The position numbers were made by a program, and so were the translations under genes. From Byssochlamys sp. IMV 00236 (lineage: Eukaryota; Ascomycota; Eurotiomycetes; Eurotiales; Thermoascaceae), in NCBI GenBank assembly GCA_001931875.2, contig MSJH02000781.1, positions 1 through 48,478 on the forward strand: a DNA stretch of 48,478 nucleotides, written 5' to 3'. Positions 43,505-48,478 of the stretch are shown here, one piece after another. How positions within the stretch are numbered: the first letter of the stretch is position 1; each line of letters opens with the position of its first letter. The notes beneath the pieces are model-generated. The model saw nothing but the letters and a program-made list of their open reading frames with translations. It was not told where the DNA came from and did not search any database.

Positions 43505-44935
43505 TTATGCTTTGTAACCCAATTCATTTAAAGAAGTGGTCAAAGCTTCAAGGACTTTATCAACATGACCACGTTCAGGTTCCATGACAGAGATACCCAT
43601 ATGTCTAGAAAGATTGTGAATCTATGCTCTTTATCTTTTTTGCGACACTTACCCAATTCTGAAGTACTTGCCAGCTAATCCAACCAAGATACCGCCTGCA
43701 ATTTGTACGCCTTTTGAAGCAAGAGCAGGCACCAACTGAGGAATTTCAATACCTTCTGGTAACCAAATGGCTGTCATACCATTTGCTGCGTACTCTTCAG
43801 ATTGAGCAACTGTCTTCAATCCTAATTGACGAATATCACTTCTGAACTTGGCAGCTACAGCACGATGCTTTTCGAAGCGTACTTCCATTGGTTGGCTTGT
43901 AATTGCCTTGAGGGAGGCATGAAGGGCATAAATCAATTGAACAGCAGGAGTAGCAAAGTAGGCAGGTTTACGCGCTTCATAGGCTTGCATGACTGAAGAT
44001 AGATAAAGAATAAGTATATATGCGTTTATAAGCAAAATAGATGGACTTACTAGGTAACCACTTGTTCCAATTGGAGTAGTAGGCAATAATGGGTGTCTGT
44101 CGGTTCTTGAAAATTTGGAGGGCATGTTGTGAGGCAACGACTACGGACAGACCGGGAGGAACACCCAAACCCTTTTGTGAGCCAGAGATGACGATATCGA
44201 GGTTCCATTCGTCAAAACGAATTTCCTCGGAGCCAAGAGAACAAACACCATCGACAACGACCAAAGTATCAGGGGAGATTGACTTGACGGTATGTGCGAT
44301 CGATTGGATGTCGGATAAGACACCAGTTCTACAAAGAAAAAGGTTATCACATGATATCAATCTCTCCTTTCTCTTTCTCCCCGACAAACGTGATACTTAC
44401 GATGTGTCAACGTGTGTGATAGTGACCATCTTGTATTTCTTATCATTCAAGGCTTTCTTAACTTCCTCGGTTGAAGGACGTGAACCGACTTCGGAGCGTA
44501 ACATGGTGATATTGGCACCATACACAGTCAAACTGATGAAAAAAGGTTAAATACACCGAAAACTCATCTGCTCTACTTTAACTAACCAATCAGCAAAGTT
44601 GTCGCCAAAGTAACCAGTACTTAGGACTAATACATTATCTTTTGGTTCAATCAAATTGACCATCATATCCCAGCCCAAGGTACATGAACCAGACACGATG
44701 AATGGCTGAGCAGTCTCGGTCAAGACGACTTTACGAACCATTTCGATTGCTTCACCGTATACGGGGATAAAATTTGGGTCAACGTGAGAGGTGGCAGGAG
44801 TGCTCATAGCCGCGAGAACATCTTCATGGAACTCGATAGGGCCTAGACAAAAAGTCAATGAGCCCTCTTTCTCTTTTTGTCTTGAGTCTAGTCATTTTAC
44901 TAACCTGGAATCATGCAGAGTTTATGAGGTGCCAT
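43505..44935 (-). CDS. AGX1: Alanine-glyoxylate aminotransferase (AGX1/AGT1 type)
   Basis: Six exons (44935-44905, 44842-44587, 44532-44401, 44328-44051, 43992-43653, 43604-43505) give 378 residues. The PLP enzyme converts glyoxylate and alanine to glycine and pyruvate. Class V aminotransferase motifs are in order: HKLCMIPGPIEFHEDVLAAM, FIVSGSCTLGWDMMVNLIEP, VLSTGYFGDNFADCLTVYG, HVDTSTGVLSDIQSIA, VVVDGVCSLGSEEIRFDEW and ISGSQKGLGVPPGL with the Schiff-base Lys192, then FRIGHMGISVMEPERGHV near the C-terminus. The first exon encodes only ten residues plus one base. The C-terminus is GYKA, so there is no SKL-type peroxisomal signal; cytosolic or mitochondrial location cannot be decided. All introns are GT-AG. 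Confidence 0.95.
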
Positions 44936-46213
44936 ATTGGGTATTTGCTTATGTTTGAAGAATAAAGAGTGTGTAAAAGGAAAGAAAGGAGGAAATAGGA
45001 AGGGGGGAGAAATAGAAAGTTTAAACGCATGTGACGCGCGGAGTGGGTCTAAGTGTATTTTTAATCTGCAGCCAATCATATGCGGGTATTTAAAAACAGG
45101 AGGTATTTTCGTGCGGGGGAAAATATAGTCGTTGGGACCATTAGGGTGGATGGTTTATGCAAAGGTTAGAGATTCCCCACGAAAGAATATATCTCCCCGT
45201 TTTTATAGACATGGTAACCTAATTTCTATCATCTGCGGATATTAATGCAGATTCTCAGCCAGGGTTCACCCGAAAGTGTGTGTGTATATATCACACTTGT
45301 TATGTGACAAATCTCATGAGGAAGGAGGTTGATTTTATCCTAAAGGCGCTAGTCTTTTACTTGACGCCTTTTGTCAATATTCCATATCGCGGATATTTCT
45401 TCTTTATTACTTGCCGATCTGTGTTCAAAAGGCGAAGTACAAGCGATTATTTTTGGTTACTTTATCTCTAATGAAATCTGCACAGTATTCTGAATAAAGA
45501 AAGTATGCATTATAGAACATCTTTGTTTTCTTGGTCTTCGGAAGCAAGCATCGTCCTGTGATATCCGAGCGGGATCGTCTCTGAGAGAAGTAAAAAAGGG
45601 TCCATTATTCGAAATAATGAAGATTACTAAAAGTATCAAGTGGCACTCGCCATGATCAGTAAAAGTCCAAGGTCATCAGGGGGTATCAAAGTTTCTATTA
45701 ATATAACATGTCTGGCTAAAGGTCATTGGCTCACATAAAGAAGAAGCCCTTTGTAATGTATAGACGATCCCTTATCTCCCTTCGTCTTTTATAACGGTCA
45801 ATAAATGTAGCTTGAGGGAAAGGGACGAGAACGGATGGGATCTGAGGACATATGTATATACCAGCAACTATTAACTTGATAATACAAGTGGAGTTTGCAA
45901 AGGGGGAAGACTTGACAAGGCTTTGATGGGATTACATAATAAATTCAGGGAAACAAGGATCAAACGAAAGGGCTCAATCTATCTGTTTAATATAGACCAT
46001 TGGAACATTGAATACTAAAGAAAAGAGGGACCCTGTAGATCGTCAGCCCTATCATAATGCACCGTGATCTGCACATCAACAAATTGTAAGATCTAGAAGA
46101 AAGTCATAGCATTTTATTCCCCTTCTTTTTTTAATATAAAAAGGACTCTGTTCTTTCAGTAAATAAAGTCAACCTTCTTCTTCTCAGTTACATTAATTTA
46201 TCAATCGTGAACA
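44936..46213. other. 1.3-kb divergent intergenic region
   Basis: Lies between the starts of AGX1 (minus) and the WWE-like gene (plus). Purine-rich (A/G) DNA at 44960-45012 is the likely AGX1 promoter. No coding frame is credible. A TATA element near 46135 belongs to the plus-strand gene. Confidence 0.5.
46135..46144 (+). promoter_or_regulatory. TATA box of the WWE-like gene
   Basis: TATAAAAAGG, 79 bases before the ATG at 46214 (70 bases from its end), followed by pyrimidine-rich DNA (ccttcttcttctc, 46172-46184) that suits a transcription start. Confidence 0.6.
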
Positions 46214-46831
46214 ATGTTAATTGATCCAGCTACTGGCCGTCAAATAATCTGGGGATTCATGCTCGAAAACGCCTACTTTACTGAATTTGACAAAGCCAAT
46301 CATGCAATTATCGAGATAGCCTACAGTCAGCGCAAGAGGAAGCAAACAAGCCATTACGTTGTCATTCGCGATTCACACTTGTCTAGTCCAGCAAAGGTCT
46401 ACTTTGGTGTAGAACAGGTTCACCTTCGAATGCCTGGCACGCGCTATTACGTGAAAAGAGCGTTAACTAAACCGGCATCCCAAGAAGCTATGATGTTCTC
46501 GCCCAATCGCAAGCTCTCTACTAGTTCTGCTAGTGAGTTTCCGTTTAATGATCGTCTGATCCTTCCGGATTACTCAAACCTGTTCCAGGGATACTCGGGG
46601 TTAAATGAATGTTATGTTAATTTGCGGGCAAATAACTATCAGTATGACCTAGAGCAGAACTCAGCCTATGCCTTGACAAATGATGCTCTTACTCCCAACA
46701 CAAATATCGCATGGCCTAATCTATCAGACCCCATTTTATGGTGCATGTCTCATGGTGTCTTTTCCTATGCAGGGTTGAAAGCGCCGTTACCAATGGAGGC
46801 CAATGACGATATGATGCAAGCTTTTATATAG
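46214..46831 (+). CDS. Hypothetical protein with a WWE-like N-terminal domain
   Basis: Single exon, 205 residues, with a good TATA box upstream and AATAAA (46899-46904) downstream, so it is likely expressed. Residues about 8-85 (RQIIWGFMLENAYFTEFDKA, NHAIIEIAYSQRKRKQTSHY, YFGVEQVHLRMPGTRYYVKR) resemble the WWE fold, which binds ADP-ribose or mediates ubiquitin/PARP contacts: a Trp-containing strand, IExAY, and a final basic strand. Several consensus Trp are not there, so the call is tentative. The C-terminal 110 residues (FPFNDRLILPDYSNLFQGYS, YDLEQNSAYALTNDALTPNT) are Asn/Tyr/Pro-rich and show no known domain. No catalytic PARP or HECT domain follows. It could be lineage-specific. Confidence 0.75.
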   Translation: MLIDPATGRQIIWGFMLENAYFTEFDKANHAIIEIAYSQRKRKQTSHYVVIRDSHLSSPAKVYFGVEQVHLRMPGTRYYVKRALTKPASQEAMMFSPNRKLSTSSASEFPFNDRLILPDYSNLFQGYSGLNECYVNLRANNYQYDLEQNSAYALTNDALTPNTNIAWPNLSDPILWCMSHGVFSYAGLKAPLPMEANDDMMQAFI

Positions 46832-46898
46832 TTTTTCTTTGTATGCTTATCTTTCTTTTCTCGTTTGGATACATTTTTCAGCATTTGTACATATATCA

Positions 46899-46904
46899 AA
46901 TAAA
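46899..46904 (+). terminator. Polyadenylation signal of the WWE-like gene
   Basis: AATAAA 68 bases after the stop codon, within an AT-rich 3' flank. Confidence 0.5.
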
Positions 46905-48478
46905 TCTATTTTTATAAGCATGTTCTCGTGATCCTGCCACAGTTGCTTAGGACGTACATGCCCGTAGCTGGATATGTAATGCCTTCTATGCATTTCCGTA
47001 ATCCTCGATTTACTATTTATTTATTATCAAATTGTGTTTATCTTTTATTGTTTGGCTTTGTCAATGATGTGAAAGCTTTAACATATTAGTTCGATAGTAA
47101 AAAGATCATTGATCTAAATCAGCCACTTATGATGTAATAGGCTAGACAAAATACCAGTAATCATGATCCCTCTCTCTGCAGTTTATATCTATACGTTCCC
47201 TTCAGTAGTTACTTCCTGGCAAAATTGAGCTCTGTAATGGTTCGCATGATCTTTGAATTTAGAATAAAGACTGTCATAGAGAAAGTGTTTAGGTAAAACT
47301 TACACGTGTCTTTAATGATATTCCTCTTTTTTAATAAATAAACAATATACTTTGCTTGCAAGGCTGGGTATCTTGCATAAACTACACATAGTTGACATAT
47401 TCAACTGCAGAAAATCAATTGGTCAAAGGTCCAATAAACTAAACATTATACAAAGCGATATCAATTATTTAGACAACAGCTCGCTGCCATATTATTATTA
47501 TTGTTTAAACATATTTTGTTATTCATTCTGCATATTGTTACACCATGTGTGTAGGATACTCGGTACACTAGGTGTGCCAGCTCTTTTTTTTGTCAGCCTG
47601 TCGCTCTTACTGCTTCAATCCAAGGCTTAGGTGTAGATGCAGGTATATTTTTCCATATTTGTTTAAAACTGAGGGTTGAAAACATGTATATATCTGAATA
47701 GCTTGACCCTCTTCTCTTTCGGAATATGTTTGTTATTGCTTCAACTTGACTTCTTACTGTTAAGACATTTTTTTGAGGCTCTAAATGAGTGCTCTCCTGG
47801 ATTTTAATCTGATACTTGGGTACTGAAATGAGCGTATACCTTATATTCACTTTTCTCACTTTCAGTATAAAGAAAATGCTAATTTTAGTTGAAATCTCAA
47901 TGCTTTTTGATTGGATATAATTTTACCCTTTGATAAATACGTTTGCACTCGTCGTCTCTTCTGGATCGATGAAGCCACCCCTTTGCCCCTCCGTCGCATC
48001 GATCAGGCGCCAACTTACAATGCTCCGAAACCTCTTACAATCTCTCTTGACAGTGGCACATCTTCATAATCGGTTCGGTCCTTTACCTTCCCAACTTGTT
48101 TCTTTTTCGTAGTATATCTTTTTAACTCGGCCATATTTCTTCATTACCATCTTTTTAGTTCCGAAGAGAAATCTAAATTGTAACTCCGTGCATTGAATGT
48201 GAGTCTGTACTACGCTGTTGCCATGCTGGAATGACAGAGACAGGAAAATTGAGTAACAGCAGAAAATCAGGAAAGATACGAGCCGAAGAGTGAGAAAGAA
48301 GCTAAGGTACTAGTTTTTATCATTTGCTCATTTTTGCCATTATATCTAATCATATCCGGAAATGCAACCGATATGAAAAGTGTCGTGAATTTATTTTTAT
48401 CAGGTTTGATTTAAGATCACAAAAAGAATAGGAAACCCTATGACTTCCATTAGAGAGAAGTGATAGTTTTATATTAAA
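46905..48478. other. Gene-poor end of window
   Basis: No credible gene. On the minus strand about 48035-47930 reads SWRLIDATEGQRGGFIDPEE and TTSANVFIKG, and a frame at 47859-47593 reads KYQIKIQESTHLEPQKNVLT and onward to PKPWIEAVRATG. These might be exons of a decayed or distant gene, but no splice link preserves frame convincingly and no family is recognised. Confidence 0.35.

Noticed and set aside
47352..47630. 92-residue plus-strand frame near the right end
   Set aside because: Hydrophobic, Tyr/Leu-rich low-complexity translation of AT-rich DNA without homologs or splice support.

Overview
The window is nuclear DNA of a filamentous fungus, most probably an early-diverging Mucoromycota/Mucorales species. 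It is AT-rich. The genes are packed tightly and cut by many short (about 45-90 nt) introns, with actaac-like branch sites visible in several of them. The gene set is typically fungal: an Nrg1-like repressor, a Pho85-type cyclin, a Cet1-type mRNA triphosphatase, Zn2Cys6 and Yap-type bZIP factors, and a Rho GTPase. I rebuilt exon structures by hand from splice signals, reading phase and family conservation. All 20 intact gene models give total coding lengths divisible by three.

Layout. 1-2050: degenerate tandem repeat and no gene. 2053-7688: DNA polymerase epsilon subunit 3 (-), maleylacetoacetate isomerase (+), a WBP2-like GRAM protein (+), an Nrg1-like zinc-finger repressor (-), and a four-CBS Sds23-like protein (+). 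7963-15872: polyQ Zn2Cys6 regulator (+), bZIP (-), alpha/beta hydrolase (-), VPS29 (-), decayed coding DNA, and a Pcl-type cyclin (-). 15873-20723: gene-poor mobile-element zone. 20724-26896: three same-strand metabolic genes (AtuA/DUF1446, M20 amidohydrolase, propionyl/acetyl-CoA synthetase). 27262-29732: PP2C (+) facing the mRNA 5'-triphosphatase (-). 29733-31269: second mobile-element relic. 31270-36800: Rho GTPase (-) and a 1357-residue ankyrin/coiled-coil protein (+). 36801-42269: gene-poor, with a decayed spliced gene. 42270-46831: MYND protein (+), alanine-glyoxylate aminotransferase (-), and an orphan WWE-like protein (+). 46832-48478: no convincing gene.

The most interesting content is RNA-guided-nuclease ancestry. 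The minus strand at 17811-19640 holds a broken Fanzor gene (eukaryotic relative of TnpB). It keeps a recognisable RuvC-I DPG motif, a CxxC/CxxC zinc ribbon and a RuvC-III NRDVN motif. Just upstream on the same strand (19676-20214) is a broken piece of a Helitron Rep/helicase protein, and downstream is a hairpin followed by CTAG that could be the Helitron 3' terminus. This fits a Helitron that carried a Fanzor cargo. A second, clearly different Fanzor/TnpB-like relic lies on the minus strand at about 30070-30450. Both are dead by sequence (stop codons, frameshifts, a lost Cys pair).

Other points are GC-AG introns, microsatellites serving as polypyrimidine tracts, a 22-nt micro-exon and a two-codon first exon. 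All functional names rest on recognition of family motifs by eye; no search was run.
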